This document shows positions 36,291-49,043 of a stretch of 64,000 nucleotides of DNA, in pieces. The number at the start of each line of letters is the position of its first letter. Positions within the stretch are counted from its first letter, which is position 1. The DNA is from Rhipicephalus microplus (Eukaryota; Arthropoda; Arachnida; Ixodida; Ixodidae): positions 85,991,317 through 86,055,316 of the forward strand of contig NC_134702.1 of the NCBI RefSeq assembly GCF_043290135.1, in the 5' to 3' direction. Below the pieces are notes generated by a model that had not been told where the DNA came from, ran no database searches, and saw only the letters and a program-made list of their open reading frames with translations. The translations under genes and the position numbers were made by a program.

Positions 36291-36792
36291 TCATTGTCCA
36301 TGTTTTTAGTAAGATGAACTGGCGCTCTTTGGCCGTGAAATGGCCCTTGCGCCATAAAACATCAAACATGATCAACTCTTCCGCACATGTATGAAGTGCC
36401 GCGCATGGGAAATACATAGGCAGAAATGACCGACGCGCCATGCCGACGCACGTAGGGGGCGGCCATTTTGTAAGTGGCGATGGCAATAGAATGACCATAT
36501 TCGTTTTTTTTTTTTCGTACTCGATTCTAACGCACATGTGATTTATGAACTCTCTTAACCGGAAAAAAGGTGCGTGTTAGATTCAAGTAATTACGGTAAC
36601 TTTCATTATTTTGAACTTCTTTTAATTTGAACAAATTTTCTGGCCTCTTTGAGTACGAATTATTCATATTCGACTGTAGTACAGTGGCTCATGAGATAAC
36701 CTGACTAGTTTGTTTCCCGAAACACAGTATCTTAAAGCAGTACTAAATTTCTGCATGTTACATAGGCATATTAAAAATCAAAAAATATACAC

Positions 36793-37019
36793 CAAAGCCG
36801 CAGCCACAGCTTTACTCTGCACAGCTGCCTCTGCTGCCTCCACTTCTCCAATTGTACCAGCAGGCAGCCGGGGAAGGTCAGAGGGGCGCTGTGCTGGCTG
36901 GGCGTGCTGAGGCACGGACAAGAGCCGTACCTTGTGCTTCAGCTGTCGCACCTCCTGCAGAACCTCTCTTTGTTGCTGCCGGATGCCAAGTTGGATCCGC
37001 AGGATCCGTAGCAATAGAG
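36793..37019 (-). CDS. DUF4806-like gene, second visible exon (coiled coil plus start of domain)
   Basis: Acceptor TTGTATGTTTCAG at 37020-37032; donor GCTTTG|GTGTAT at 36792. It begins with two bases completing the codon left by 39175 (C|CT) and ends in phase 0. The first half is a Leu/Gln/Arg-rich coiled-coil-like stretch (LRIQLGIRQQQREVLQEVRQ). The second (PRLPAGTIGEVEAAEAAVQ, SKAVAAAL) starts the DUF4806-like domain completed by the next two exons. The whole nested Tigger pair lies in the following intron. Confidence 0.6.
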
Positions 37020-37032
37020 CTGAAACATACAA

Positions 37033-39174
37033 GAGTACATGCCATATTTACTTGCACAATTTGCATCCTCACATAATTTGCTCACCAGTATAATTAGCCA
37101 GCCTGCTTTACTACAAGAAACTTTTTGCTCGCATACTTTGCCCTCCCCAACCAGCTCGAGCCACCTTGCCAGCACACACACAGACACATTTGACTTCATG
37201 ATGCTCTGGTCAGGCACATCTCTTGTCGAGCAGGCAAGTGCAGTCTTACACAAAATGGACTGAGAGCAAGGTCCCTTCTTCCATGAACTTTTATGCTTTC
37301 CCTAGAATATCGAACTTGAAAACTGAAACCTATTTATGTGTAGTCCGAAGTGCTTAAAGGTTTGCCTCCTATCTTCCCACCTCTTCCACGGCAAGAATGC
37401 ATTCCCGAGACACAGCACAGATGTTGAACGCGTGCAAGGACCTGTCACATCAACTAGATGAGGCAGGTTTTCGCACTCATTTTTTTTTTTTCTGTTTCGC
37501 CATCTGGCCATTGCGTTTTTACCGTTCCTTGTGATAGGCTACAATAATTATATACGAGGCAGATTGCTGTTATAAAGCTTACCGAAGAAAACTGAAACCG
37601 TGCTACCGCTAAGCACATCAGCGTGGAGTTCTTCGACATGCAATATTCAGTATGGGAGCCAGCAGAAGAGTGCGTTGAATAAGGCTTAGCATAGAAGCTT
37701 GGGTGTGTTGGTTAGATATCGGAGGGAACACAACGCAATAGAAGACTGGGACAAGGAATGGACACACACACACATGACGGGCGACACACACAGCACTGTG
37801 TTGGCATCGCGCTTCCTTGTCTGCATCTTACTTTACGTTGGGTTCCCGACAATTATTGGAGAGTACTTATGTTCTCTGGTATAACCCTGTCGTGGGAACT
37901 GGTTTTTGTGAGCACTGTTCGGAAGAACTTCAAGAAAATGGGGGCATTTGAACAGGCTTAGCAAACAAATGACAATCCGCTTTGAGACAGATGTGACAGC
38001 GCCTGCAACATATATTCCCAGCTGAGCTTTTAGGCCAGCGATTCCTACTAGCTTCGCACATGACCGGATTGACAAAAAAAGTACACATAATACGCAAGTA
38101 TATACCGCATTTGACTCTGTAGCTTTGATGAACCAGGCAGATACACAAATTTATCCAAAACTCCATTGATTCTGTTGCAAAATTATTCAACAAACAAATT
38201 GCGATGTTATCCATGTTACTATATGATTGTGGCACTTTACCATTGCAGCTTTCCAGGAGGCACACATAGTGCAGCGTTAGTTCACCACTCGCAGTTAATT
38301 GTATGCAGTAGGTTGCTCACAGCAACTGACTGCATGCATTGGTGAACATCTTGCATGCTTGCACTGCTGTTTCAGCATGCTGGCTGCTTCCCATACGGCT
38401 ATCAATTGATGTTCACAAAATTGAGAAGATGAAGAAAGACTACACAGTGCCCTCTGGCCACCCTATACTTCAAACCTCCAGCCAACAAACAAATAAAAGA
38501 AACAGAAGTATGCAAATGAATATTATTCCTAATGCAGCTGGAATGGAGTGTAGTTTTCACCAATTCTGTGTGTTAAGTCAATATGGAGTGAGTTAACTCC
38601 ATAAAGTAGCTTTTCTCATAACAGTGTTCACTCTATTGTAACACAAGGAGTGACTTCATAGCATCTAGAAGGAAAAATAGAATCTTCAGTAGTTGATAGA
38701 AATGTGAGGCTCTACCTTAAAACAACAATAATCTGGAAAAAGAACTCATTACATTCGAAAAAAAAAAAAGGTAGCACAGTTGATCCCCTTTACAAGAGAC
38801 ACTGATGTAACAGACAAACGGGGATAAGAGGCACCAGTGTGCAGGCTGACGTTTGGCCCATCATGCATCAGGCATTCCGTAGATGCGCCTGTGCAGCCGG
38901 GAGCCCTGCAGTCAAGCATGCTGAGCAAGACTGTTGACCACTGTACAATGACACATTGCCACAAAATTTCAAAACTTCATTTCACAGACTTCTGCAAAAG
39001 CTTCTTACACTCTAGCATAATTTTTGCACAAGCTTCTCTCATTCTTGCGTGATTTTCGTCAGAACATATAAGTGTTGGAAGTTGTATGTCCCCAAAAACT
39101 TGCACAATACAAATAGCGTACATTAAAGTCTATCACTTAGTACGTGCATAGTGTAACAATGAAAGGAAACTCAC
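37033..39174. other. No gene seen; intron-like
   Basis: AT-rich, lies between two exons of the minus-strand gene. Open frames are short and unrecognised. Confidence 0.4.
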
Positions 39175-39229
39175 GCATGGTTTGCTCCGAGCCTTCCCCG
39201 TGCGGTGCCTCCTTGAGCCTTGGAAAGCA
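39175..39229 (-). CDS. DUF4806-like gene, first visible exon (55 bp)
   Basis: Acceptor CTGTACAG at 39230-39237; donor ATGC|GTGAGT at 39174. 18 codons (CFPRLKEAPHGEGSEQTM) plus one base, leaving phase 1, which matches the two-base start of the exon at 37019. This phase agreement across three junctions is the main evidence that these pieces form one gene. The upstream exons and start codon were not found. Confidence 0.5.
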
Positions 39230-39237
39230 CTGTACAG

Positions 39238-40236
39238 CTAGAGCGAAGTAGCATCAATCCAGTGTTAATGGCAGGTTAACAAGACAAGAAAACTAACCCC
39301 CATATTCATAAACGCTCCCCGACTCGACTTTCACCCTTCACTTGACAGAGTTGAACACTGTGCCGCTGCTCGTTTGAAAGCGACGCTGCGCTACTCGAGA
39401 ATCAGAGAAGATTATTGCTGACATGCAGCGACTTTCTCTGCTTAGAGACGGCGCTCCCATCAGCCATCTCAAGTGAAGGTGAAGCGTTGAGTGGAGGGAC
39501 GTTCTAGAATACGAGGGTAAGATTGGTTGCAAGAACACTACAATAGACACACTTAATTTTTACACTTCATCTATATTGTACAGCTACACACATTCTGCAT
39601 CCTTTTAATGCAACATATAGATACAGGCTTATAAAGTAAGCACTGTAGGCTGCTCAAATAACACCTACACAAAAAAATTACCCAAAAGTGGCCATGCGCA
39701 AAGTACTTTTATTTGAAACTCGCCAAACTTTTGCGGTGATGGAGAATAATTAAGACAGGTTACGCTTGGAGGCACATGAGACCTTCGCAGCTTTTATAAA
39801 GTACAAAAAACAATATGGTATGTGTGTGTGTATGTACGCATGAAGCTTCAGCCTTTACATACGGTTTCTTGAAAGAATCGACTATGAATTTTATGGCACC
39901 TGTGTCCTTCAGCGCAATTGAAAGCCTGCTGATCAGTGTGTGCAATTGTGGAATAGTTACATGGAAAATGGCGTGAAACACCTAAAATCAAATTTTTCTA
40001 GCTAGGAAATATGCAGCTGTGTATACACAACACATGCTGCAAACAGTGGGAGGTGACCACAAGAGTGATTTGAGTGTAAGCGGCAGTATTCCGCATTTAT
40101 GCACCCCGCCATTTTCAACTGTTGCCCAAAAGCAGCACCACTTCAGCGTGCTACTTTTTTTTTTTTTACATCATAAACAGCACGGAATACAGCGAGGATG
40201 AAAACAATATATGCAATTAAATTTTGAGCACTATTT
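39238..40236. other. No gene seen
   Basis: AT-rich interior of the CCCAGG element. It contains a (GT)n run near 39816 and a T-run near 40152. Nothing supported. Confidence 0.4.
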
Positions 40237-40249
40237 ATGGTGCGCATGA

Positions 40250-40491
40250 TTGATTGATTGATATGTGGGGTTTAACGTCCCAAAACCACTATATGATTAT
40301 GATAGACGCCGTAGTGGAGGGCTCCGGAAATTTAGACTACCTGGGGTTCTTTAACGTGCACCTAAATCTGAGCACACGGGCCTACAACATTCCCGCCTCC
40401 ATCGGAAATGCAGCCGCCGCAGCCGGGATTCGAACCCGCACCCTGCGGGTCAGCAGCCGAGTACCTTAGCCACTAGACCACCGCGGCGGGG
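40250..40491 (-). repeat. Full-length Ruka-like tRNA-derived SINE
   Basis: Minus strand: head CCCCGCCGCGGTGGTCTAG..GGCTA (A box), GGTTCGAATCC (B box), body GTTAAAGAACCCCAGG.., tail ATATCAATCAATCAATCAA. Flanked by a 13-bp duplication ATGGTGCGCATGA (40237-40249 and 40492-40504). The tRNA-related pol III promoter, the tail and the duplication identify a LINE-mobilised SINE; the family resembles the tick SINE Ruka. Confidence 0.93.
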
Positions 40492-40504
40492 ATGGTGCGC
40501 ATGA

Positions 40505-41762
40505 AAAAAAAAAAAAAAAGGCCTTTGTACAACGACGAATTCATAATTTGCCTTCACGGACCTTCTGTTAGGCTGCACCACATACAGATTTTTTGTGGCT
40601 TTCAAAAGAGATTTGAAAAAAAAAATAATAACCGTGTTTACTCTCGTCATGAGCGCACTCACTAAGTCACCCTCATTTCAGTCGCCAAAATTTTGAATTT
40701 TTTTTTCTTCCACATATTAAACACACACCTTACGTTCATCCGCTGAAGCCCCACAAGCTCCCCCCCCCCCCCTTGCCGCCTTCGCTCGCTGCCACGTGCC
40801 ATTTTATTTTTGTTTCTATTTGTTCACGGAACGTCCCCTGTCTTTTTTAATTATCTCTTGTAACATATGTGGCATTATCTTGTTCCCGAGGTGCCACAGG
40901 TGCTCTGCTATGTAGATGCACCATTAAACTAGTATTTTTGATCAACTGTGCATTTCTGAAGTTTACCTTGCAAGTACGTAAAACTGGCATGCTTCTTGAT
41001 CTACGATACACATGTGGCTTGTCTCACTTTGAAGGAAAAGTTAGCATACAATGGTGTAAATGCGTAGAATTTGAAATATTGAGGCAGCAGCACACCGGAG
41101 ATGATCATATGGTAAAGAAACAAGTGCTGCCTTATTACTGGCAAATTGTCACTTATATGTACAAATAAATTTTGCGGGCTAAAAAAAGTACAAAAGCACA
41201 GCGAGGCTATGATGTGGTTCAACCTGTGGATTCGCTTCATTTATCACGCCATATGATGAAGCTTCCTTTGGTCCAACTGCTCAGATAAGAAAAAAAGTTT
41301 GCTGTCCAATACAGCAACTATACAAAGTGTGCACGTGCATCTCGCAGCGCCTTTTCATCACTTCCGAAATGCGCCACCAACATGCCCGGGCACCAACCGA
41401 ATCTATCGCCTACAACTGCCATGTTGTCTCCTCGTGCTTGCACCCGTTTAGTTTTGCCTCACGATGCAAGTTTGAGAAATTATGAGCTGCTAGTGAGGCA
41501 AGTTGATTTAGTAGTCCACGCAGAGGGAGCAGAGCTTAGGGTGTTTCTTCGCTGAAAGTTATAACCTGAAATTGAGAACGCACATTCCGATTTTCCTAAA
41601 AGTATCAGCGTATTTGGCTGGTGCAGATTAACAAAAGCTACTTGAAGAAACTTTGCAATATTTGCATCTTCAGGTGCAACTTCATTACGGGTAAGTGCCA
41701 TAGCCAAGTATTTACCTGCAAACAGATATAGCTTACCAAAATACTGTACAAACTTGTCCGCA
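40505..41762. other. No gene seen
   Basis: AT-rich interior, homopolymer runs (poly-A 40505, poly-C 40760). The minus frame at 41480-41857 is partly a product of the adjoining 27-bp tandem repeat. Confidence 0.4.
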
Positions 41763-41838
41763 GTTAAAATCATGATGGCGAGGAAGGCGGTTAAAATCGT
41801 GATGGCGAGGAAGGCGGTTAAAATCGTGATGGCGATCG
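41763..41838. repeat. 27-bp tandem repeat, ~2.8 units
   Basis: Unit GTTAAAATCGTGATGGCGAG + GAAGGCG repeated, with one C/A difference in the first unit. It looks like a local duplication. Confidence 0.9.
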
Positions 41839-44800
41839 CGGAGATTTGGTATTGCATTGAAACAAACTATAAAGAATGGTAAACAATATTAGTTCACTTT
41901 GAAGTATAGCCGATCGGTTCAAGTTGGGCGTCAGTATTTTTTTTTATTAGTCGATTAATTCTATACACGGTCTCTATCATGTTCAGTGACTCCACTGTAC
42001 ACTAGCGTACAACAAAAGCAAAATACAAAGTGAAAAGTGTGTTAAAGCACACGCGAAAAATAAAGTGATGACTGGCATTACCGCGGCACACACCACGCAA
42101 AGTCGCTATCTGCCTTGTATAATATTTTCCTCGACTATTTCCACAAATTGCAATCAAAGAGGCTCAAGCTCAACATCAGCACTGTTTAAAACACTTGAGG
42201 GGGGGGGGGGCATTGCTACTTTGGTGGCGTAGGCCGTGACAATATATTCATAATATTATATCTCTTGTAAACTTGCCTAGCTCTGCACGACTAGTTTTCG
42301 ATGGGAGCAGCTGCGCTTCGCACATCCACTCTTAAAATTGCGGCTCGAGAGATTTTGAGCTTTCACTTGTTTTTGGGCCAGGCAATTCGTAGTGAAAGCA
42401 AGATAATAGGCCCTCATAGGTTGTGGCAGGCAGCCGGTGTACGCCGTGGCTGGTATATGTGTCGCACATCTTGATTATCTGGTCTTGTATCGAGTGAACG
42501 AGCGAGGCCTTCCTAATCCAATGAGCTTGTTAAAGTAAGACAACAAAAAACCACAATGCTTCCACATCGTTCACAGCAACAGATGACGAGCCCCCAACAA
42601 ACCGCACTGCAGCACGTAAACTGCCGTAGGTACCCAGGGAGTTACCCGGGCATGGCGGGAGAGGGCGACAACGGCAGAAGTGACATCACAGGAACACTAT
42701 GTATAAAGGGGAGGTTTAAAGACTTTTTTCCCATTTTTAAACTTCGTGCACTGTTCTGTCACAATTTATAGCTCAGAATAGTTGTATTTTGAAAAGGGCA
42801 CTAATTCATAAGCCCAATGGTTCAAGCATGGGTGCATTTAGGGGGCCCATTCTACGTTTTACTTATGCCCTTCAAGAACTTGCTTACAGGGCCAAAGTCC
42901 TGTTTCAGAAAGAACACGCTAGTGCGTGGCCAGCAGTCCGTCAAGCATTAGTGCTGGTGAGATTTGGAAATGCAGCGCATGAGCATCCTCATCTGCTACT
43001 TCTCTGCTCATGCTCTCGGGGCTTACTTGCGAGGCACGGTCCTTCGCACTTTTCATTTTCACACTGTAAATCAACTGATACCAACTCTGCCTTCCATTAT
43101 TTAATAAACCAATATTTCATGGTCACGAGGACGAGCTTAAAATGTTTGCTACATCAGACCTGAACAGCATTTTGAGTCATCGAAACTTGCTAGTTGCAGC
43201 GAGCATTATGCGAAAAATATGATGTGCTTTACGGTGACAACTTGCAAAACACTGCAGCAACGATTAAAATCATGCATTTTTTGTGCTCACAGGAAATCCC
43301 TGAAGCAGGAGGCACTGGGCTAGATAAATTGCGCAGCTAAAATACGGATGCGCTTTCCAATGCTGTCATGCGTACAGGCGGAGAAATGGCAGACAAAACT
43401 GGGCGCACCCCGATTCTATGCGCATGCGTCCCATTCACAAGCCTCGCTGCCAGTTAGCACCACATGGCTCACTGTCCATGAGCTCGCTTGTTTCTTGTAA
43501 CAGCGGACCATACGGTACACCTATTTAAAAACGAGGATAGAATGTATATAATGCAGCATCTGATGAAGCCATGACGATGTGTTGCTGATGAAATCTGGAA
43601 CTCTAGTTAGTACCCTTATTGTTAACCAGCCGACCAACTAGCCAAAAGATTTGCGACTGAAATGATGGCATCTACACCTGCCCTTAAAGGGACACTGAAC
43701 AAAGTTTTTGCCGCCAAGATTTTCAGCCAAAGCAAAAGATTGGGCCATGAAATTCATAGACAATAATAATTTCAAGCAGAAACTACGAAAACATACTGAA
43801 TTTAATGAGCCTTTTACAAAATGCCGCGTCTAGCTCTTAGACACGGCGTTTTCTAAAAGGTCGCGACATTTATTTTTCAAGTTTTTTTTTTTTGTTATTC
43901 AAGACAAATCTACGGTGCATTGTTCACAGAAAAAAAAATTGCCTCGGTAAGATTTCTTTGCGAGCAGCTTACTAATTTTAAGGCAGGCGCGTTGATTCGT
44001 GAACTGAAGGATGCGAGTGATCGATCTTGCCTGCTAGTGGCTAGGCGACAAAGGCTTTACCTCATGTCCTGGTGTAGCTAAGTCACGCAAATGGAGCAGA
44101 AAATGTGCATTATCATTTATTTCACCTAAACATCACACGTATGTGACTTATTGCCGGTGACAGGTGATCAGGATGAAGTCGACAAGTTGCAAATCTGAAC
44201 AAGAATTCACTCGAATGAAAAACCAACCTATACTCACGTGCACGGTGAAGTCGAACACGTCGTCCGTCAATGTTGTCGCTGATGCCCGAAGGAAAAGAGA
44301 AGAGTACAAGCGACGGGGTCGTCTCTTTCTATAAAGTCGGCAGAACTGCCAGAACGGCCAACACAAAAGGTGGTGGTGGTAGTGGTTAGAAGATGAGAAA
44401 AGGCACCTAATTTCTGCAACCCGGTCGGGAGCACGGATCGGGTTGACATTCCTCCATCTGGGCATCAGTCGCTCCACCCGGGCATGCAGCTGCTACTGGT
44501 TCTACTACTATCCTCTTCCCCGTGCCTCTTCCCGACATTGCAGTGTTGCTGCCATACTCGCGAACCTTTTTAAATTAAAGCACGCAATCATGTATTATCG
44601 TGCGCCATACTAAACTTAAAAACAGTGCGCCGGTACATGAGATCACGAAGCGCGGTCCACGCCATCACAAGAGCAATTAGAGAAATGAAACAAAGAAAAC
44701 AAAAATGTATAAAATATTTTGTCTCAATACGATCCGCAATCCAGTTTGCTGCAGCGGCTTTTGGCTCTGTATGAACGGCCAAGCCAGTGCCAAGCCAAGC

Positions 44801-45929
44801 TTGCGTCCCTGATCAGCTGTTTATTTCCATCGAGAATTCAACAGTGAACTGGCAATTTGTTTAGATGATATTGCTAAAGGGCTTGAAATTGAATATTTCT
44901 CTACGTACTACTGCTGTACTTTTCCTCTCTGTTTCCTGATCACAGTGATGAGATTGAAGAGGTTACAATTTAGAAAACAGCAAGTGCAGCTCAAGCATTG
45001 CTAGTATCGCTGTTTCGGTAATAAAATGTTACAAAGATTTTGCCCCGCGACCTGCTTGCCGTGTTTGAGCACCCAGTAGAAATTTACGGTGCCGCGTTTG
45101 AAAGAGTTGAATAAAATTGCAATATTACGAACGAAAGGCTCTGAAGCAACATCGCATTTTATCAGGCCTACACCTCCCACACCTAGACGAGTAAAACTCG
45201 TCGATATTATTTTGCAAAGCTGTGTATAATATTTAAAACACATTCTTTAGCCCACGATGAATTGTTCTCTCGTGTGGCTTCTCCATTTGGTACTGTCATG
45301 TTAACTTACAAAGGCAACTTTCCATATTTAGTGTTTAGATGTTGCAAAAGCTTGACACGTGGTGTGTATGCCATACTGATAATTCTCCTCGTAACCTGGG
45401 TCCGCCTCTTTAAACAGCGTCGCATTTTATTGTTCGCAATTGTGTTTGTTTTATACTGTGAGCGAGCTGTGTGATTTCATCAATATTCACGAGTGTTCCC
45501 TGACTACAAACACGTGCGTCTTATTTGGTGCGGTGCACGTTTGTATGTAGCAAAAAATGTCATTTCGTCAGCGTGTGTCTGCATACACTTGCATGCCCTG
45601 CAGTACGTGTACATAATTAATGCAGTAAGGACTGCAATGCATAGCCTTGCATGGGACATATATTCCATGCACCCTCAGAAAAATGTTGTTTGTTATGAGC
45701 CTACTGTTTATCATTACATTTTTTTTTTCGTTAAAGTTTCATCTCCATATAAAGCAGCTGTATACAGGCACGAGCTTCAGCAGCTACCTCGTTGTTCCAT
45801 TTTAAATAAAAACACCAAGCCTACCCGAATCAATGATCTGTTTGCTATCATTACTGTTATGTGTTCTACGATGTACACAAGGACAGTAGTATACAAAAAA
45901 TAGGGGGGGAATTGAATGCCCTGCCTGCA
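41839..45929. other. No gene seen; interior of the CCCAGG element
   Basis: A mixture of AT-rich sequence, a G-run at 42197-42209, and a stretch beginning AAGGGACACTGAAC (43687), a motif I associate with dispersed tick repeats but cannot delimit. The Ser/His-rich minus frame around 44267-44477 and the rest are unrecognised. The 5' exons of the DUF4806-like gene may lie here but could not be identified. Confidence 0.35.
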
Positions 45930-47600
45930 TGGCTGCGCCGTTTCACAAGATCAGGCGCTGCGCTGTGAAGCTTCCTACCGGCCCGCAGAAATTCAAGGGA
46001 GCGTACAATAGCGTGGTTCAAGAGGACTTCTGGGGAATACTAGACACACTGGGTGTAAAAGATGGAGTCACTAATCGTTTAAAGGAAATCTATAAAACTA
46101 ACAAGGTAGTTAAAAAGTGGGAAAAACAGGTAAACAAGTGGGAAAAACCAAGCCCACAGTGGTGAAACGTGGACTTAGGCAGGCGTGCCCACTGTCACCC
46201 TTCTTATTCATGATGTACCTACAAGGATTAGAGGCAAAATTAGAGGCAAGGGGACTTGGCTTCAACCTCTCTTTAGTCAAACAAGGAAAACTCATTGATC
46301 AGGCACTACCAGCATTAATCTACGCAGATGATATAGTGCTAATGGCTGACAACAAGGAAGATTTGCAGAGGTTGATGGACATCTGTGGTAATGAGGGAGA
46401 TAGGTTAGATTTTAGATTCAGTTAGGAAAAATCAGTAGTCATGATTTTTAATGATAACAAAGGTAGTGAGCTTAGAATACAGGAAGTCACGCTAGAGATA
46501 ACAGATAAATACAAATAACTGGGCGTATGGATAAGCAATGGGACCGAGTACCTGAGGGAACACGAAATATGCGTGACGACTAAAGATAACAGGAATGCAG
46601 CAGTGATGAAAAATAGGGCACTGTGGAATTACAATAGGTATAATGTTGTGAGAGGAATATGGAAAGGGGTCATGGTTCCTGGGCTGACGTTCGGAAACGC
46701 GGTCTTGTGCATGAGGTCAGAAGTTCAAGCAAGATTAGAAATTAGGCAACGTGAAATATGTAGGCTTGCTTTAGGAGCTCACGGGAATACACCAAACCAG
46801 GGAGTACAAGGTGATATGGGATGGACATCATTTGATGGCAGGGAAGCTAGCAGCAAGATAAAATTTGAGAAGCGATTGAGAGAAATGGGGGAGGAGCGTT
46901 GGGCTATGAAGGTTTTCAGCTACTTGTACATGAAGAATGTCAATACAAAATGGAGGAAGCAAACCAGGAAATTGACTGGTAAATACTTAGAAAACAGCAG
47001 GTGGACAAACCAGAAAGAACTATCGGTTAAAAAGGAACTGCAGGAAACGGAGACTGACATGTGGAGAATTGGCATGATTAAGAAGTCCGCACTAGAGATC
47101 TATCGAACTTTTAAGCAGGAAATTGCCAAAGAAAGAATCTATGATAATACTCAGGGTAGTTCTCTACTGTTTGAGGCCAGGACGGGAGTATTGCGAACCA
47201 AGACATATCGGGCCAAATATGAAGAGGTAGACACAATATGCAGTGCGTGCGAAGAGAAAGAAAAAACTGCCGAACACTTGACAATGCTCTGTAAAGGGCT
47301 TCGCCTTATAGTTCAAGATGATGGCGCAGAGTTTTTCAAAGCACTGGTGTTTAGGGACAGGGAGGGCAAAATAGACTTTAAGCGGGTAGACTTAACTAGA
47401 AGGAGGTTATCTGATTGGTGGCTAAAGTCAAGGCACGATTGAAAATTAAACCCTTGACTTCAATGTGCCCGTCCAACTTTACTATTTAAAGGGGAAAAAA
47501 AAAATCTAGTGGTTAGTTCACTAAGCATTACGGCTAGGTGACGTTAGCCGCCGCCCGATCTAAAGGGTACGGCCACATCCATCCATCTATCCAGCCAAGA
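45930..47600 (+). pseudogene. 5'-truncated LINE: RT palm to C-terminus, interrupted
   Basis: The first frame (FKGAYNSVVQEDFWGILDTL..) runs into a small local duplication of AAGTGGGAAAAAC and shifts. The second frame has RQACPLSPFLF and YADDIVLMA, reverse-transcriptase palm motifs of non-LTR elements. After a stop at 46423-46425 a third frame (46573-47442) gives the thumb and C-terminus with CSACEEKEKTAEHLTMLC (C-x2-C-x8-H-x4-C). The end is near ATCCATCCATCTATCCAGCC (~47575-47595), a short-repeat tail. The clade is uncertain. No endonuclease domain remains and several stops are present, so it is dead. Confidence 0.75.
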
Positions 47601-48535
47601 ATATGCTCTCTGGCTTGTTGCTCCAGGCCTAGTCAGGTAGATTTTCTGGCCTCACCGTTGAATTGTTTGCTCGGGTTGTGGCTTGCAAACATTGCGGTTT
47701 TGGGCTTCGTATCATCTTGTTCCGTCATCATGTCCTCCAAGTGGAGGATATGTCGCAGTGTGAGGAGGGAGTACGACAAGGCGCTGATAGAATGAGCTAT
47801 CAGTCTTACCAGGCAGGCGGTTGAGAGCGCACCGAGGCAGCTGATGCACACCAGCACTATCCGCTTCCTGTATAATAGAGGCTAGGGAATTATAGAAACA
47901 CAGAGCAGAAATCAACTCTTGTGCCTCTCTCATGCACTCACAAGGCGGAACCTGCTTCGAACACTGAGGACCGAGCTAAGCAACACCATGCATGATGATA
48001 AATCATGGTCTCCTATTGCAATAATGATTAAGGCACGCATGCAACTTAAACCATTGTCACGCAAGATGAATTCAAAACACCATTGAAGTGAACCCAAGGC
48101 ACGTGCTGATTATTATGTACGGTACTAGCGCTAAATTCATGCAGACGTTTAGTTGGCTCTGCAGTAGGCCTAGTTTAAGGAATGGCCACAGCTACTTCTG
48201 TGATGGAGAACGGGCTCATTAACATCTTTATGTAGATTAAAACGGCTTACCCCGAAATGGCTGGGAGTGTCACGCTATCTCTAGCAGTGGCACATGCAGT
48301 TGCATATGCAACGATTACAGAAATGGCGTACCGATTTCCAAAGCACCTATCAATACTTCCGTCAAGGCGTAGCACCAAACACTTTATCGCACATTTCGGG
48401 AAACATTCCTTTTTCTCCCAATCTGGTGGCTAGGCATGACTACGCCCAAGAATAAGCATGTTATTATGTATGTCGGAGGTATTTTCATCTGATCCCTGAA
48501 AAATTATTTCCCTAAACCCATGGAAAAAAAAGAAA
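47601..48535. other. No gene seen
   Basis: Spacer between two retroelement fragments. Short frames only. Confidence 0.4.
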
Positions 48536-48960
48536 ATGGAATTCGCACCTGTCATCACATTGCACCCCATCACAGGAATGGGATCAGATTGGCCTGGCGC
48601 TCAATACTCCCTTACGCTTAATCAGAGCTCGGTCTGGCACCAGCTCCAGACAAAACCATTTATAATCTTCTGTCTGGCACATCTGTTTTACTCTGCTCTC
48701 TCTCAACCAGAGTGCACCACCTGTGGTTCACCCCTGGTGGATCTTTTTCACTGTTTGTGAATTGCACACAAAGCCCTTACTGGTAGATCCTATTCCCTAT
48801 TCTTCACTATTCTCACGGGAGGCCACTCTTTGGGCAGCTTACATCACGACATGTGCGTGTCATGATGTCAGTGCCGTCTTTTTCAGAGTCGGCGCCGTCT
48901 TTTCTTTCTCTTTTGCTCCTTCCTGTCCTGTGTTTCTGGTGTCGCGCTGCAAACAAGTGA
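48536..48960 (+). pseudogene. Possible LINE C-terminal fragment
   Basis: The frame 48536-48760 ends with AHLFYSALSQPECTTCGSPL followed by VDLFHC, which resembles the C-terminal knuckle (C-x2-C..H) region of I/R1-type LINE ORF2 proteins. A stop follows, then a further frame (48723-49004). There is too little sequence for firm assignment. Confidence 0.35.
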
Positions 48961-48964
48961 AGAT

Positions 48965-49043
48965 GTTAAAGAACACCAGATGTTCAAAATTTGCTTCTCA
49001 GTAATATATCGTGGTTTTGGGAATTAAAACCACAGATATATTG
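48965..49043 (+). repeat. Diverged 3' fragment of the Ruka-like SINE
   Basis: GTTAAAGAACACCAGATG, a gap, TCGTGGTTTTGGGAATTAAA and ACCACAGATATAT match the order of blocks in the SINE body and 3' end at 24186 (GTTAAAGAACCCCAGGTGG .. GGTTTTAGGACATTAAACCC). It is more diverged than the other copies, and no duplication was recognised. Confidence 0.6.

Larger units (their letters stand above)
34667..36596. mobile_element. Inner Tigger-like element carrying a transposase remnant
   Basis: The ends CCGTACTTACTCTATTCTA and (inverted) TAGATTCAAGTAATTACGG are flanked by TA (34665-34666 and 36597-36598). Further inverted homology (TTGTAACGCGCGCC near 34700 against GGTGCGTGTTAGATT) supports the pairing. 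It carries the transposase N-terminus at 34904-35526 (minus), which is cut by a LINE fragment. Confidence 0.75.
33874..36676. mobile_element. Outer Tigger/pogo-like element
   Basis: The left end CAGTCGAATCTCATTAATTC and the right end GAATTATTCATATTCGACTG are inverted and flanked by TA on both sides (33872-33873 and 36677-36678), as for pogo/Tigger. It is interrupted by a second Tigger-like element at 34667-36596. Its own interior (33900-34660) includes a ~130-bp tandem duplication (GCCGATCTGC at ~34200 and ~34331) and no recognisable transposase. Confidence 0.8.

Noticed and set aside
40250..40491. A tRNA gene suggested by A and B boxes
   Set aside because: The tRNA-like head is fused to a SINE body with a tail and target duplications; it is a retroposon.
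44410..44546. Possible first exon of the DUF4806-like gene on the minus strand (starts MSGRGTGKR)
   Set aside because: No donor in a phase compatible with the exon at 39229 and no family match; composition alone is not enough.
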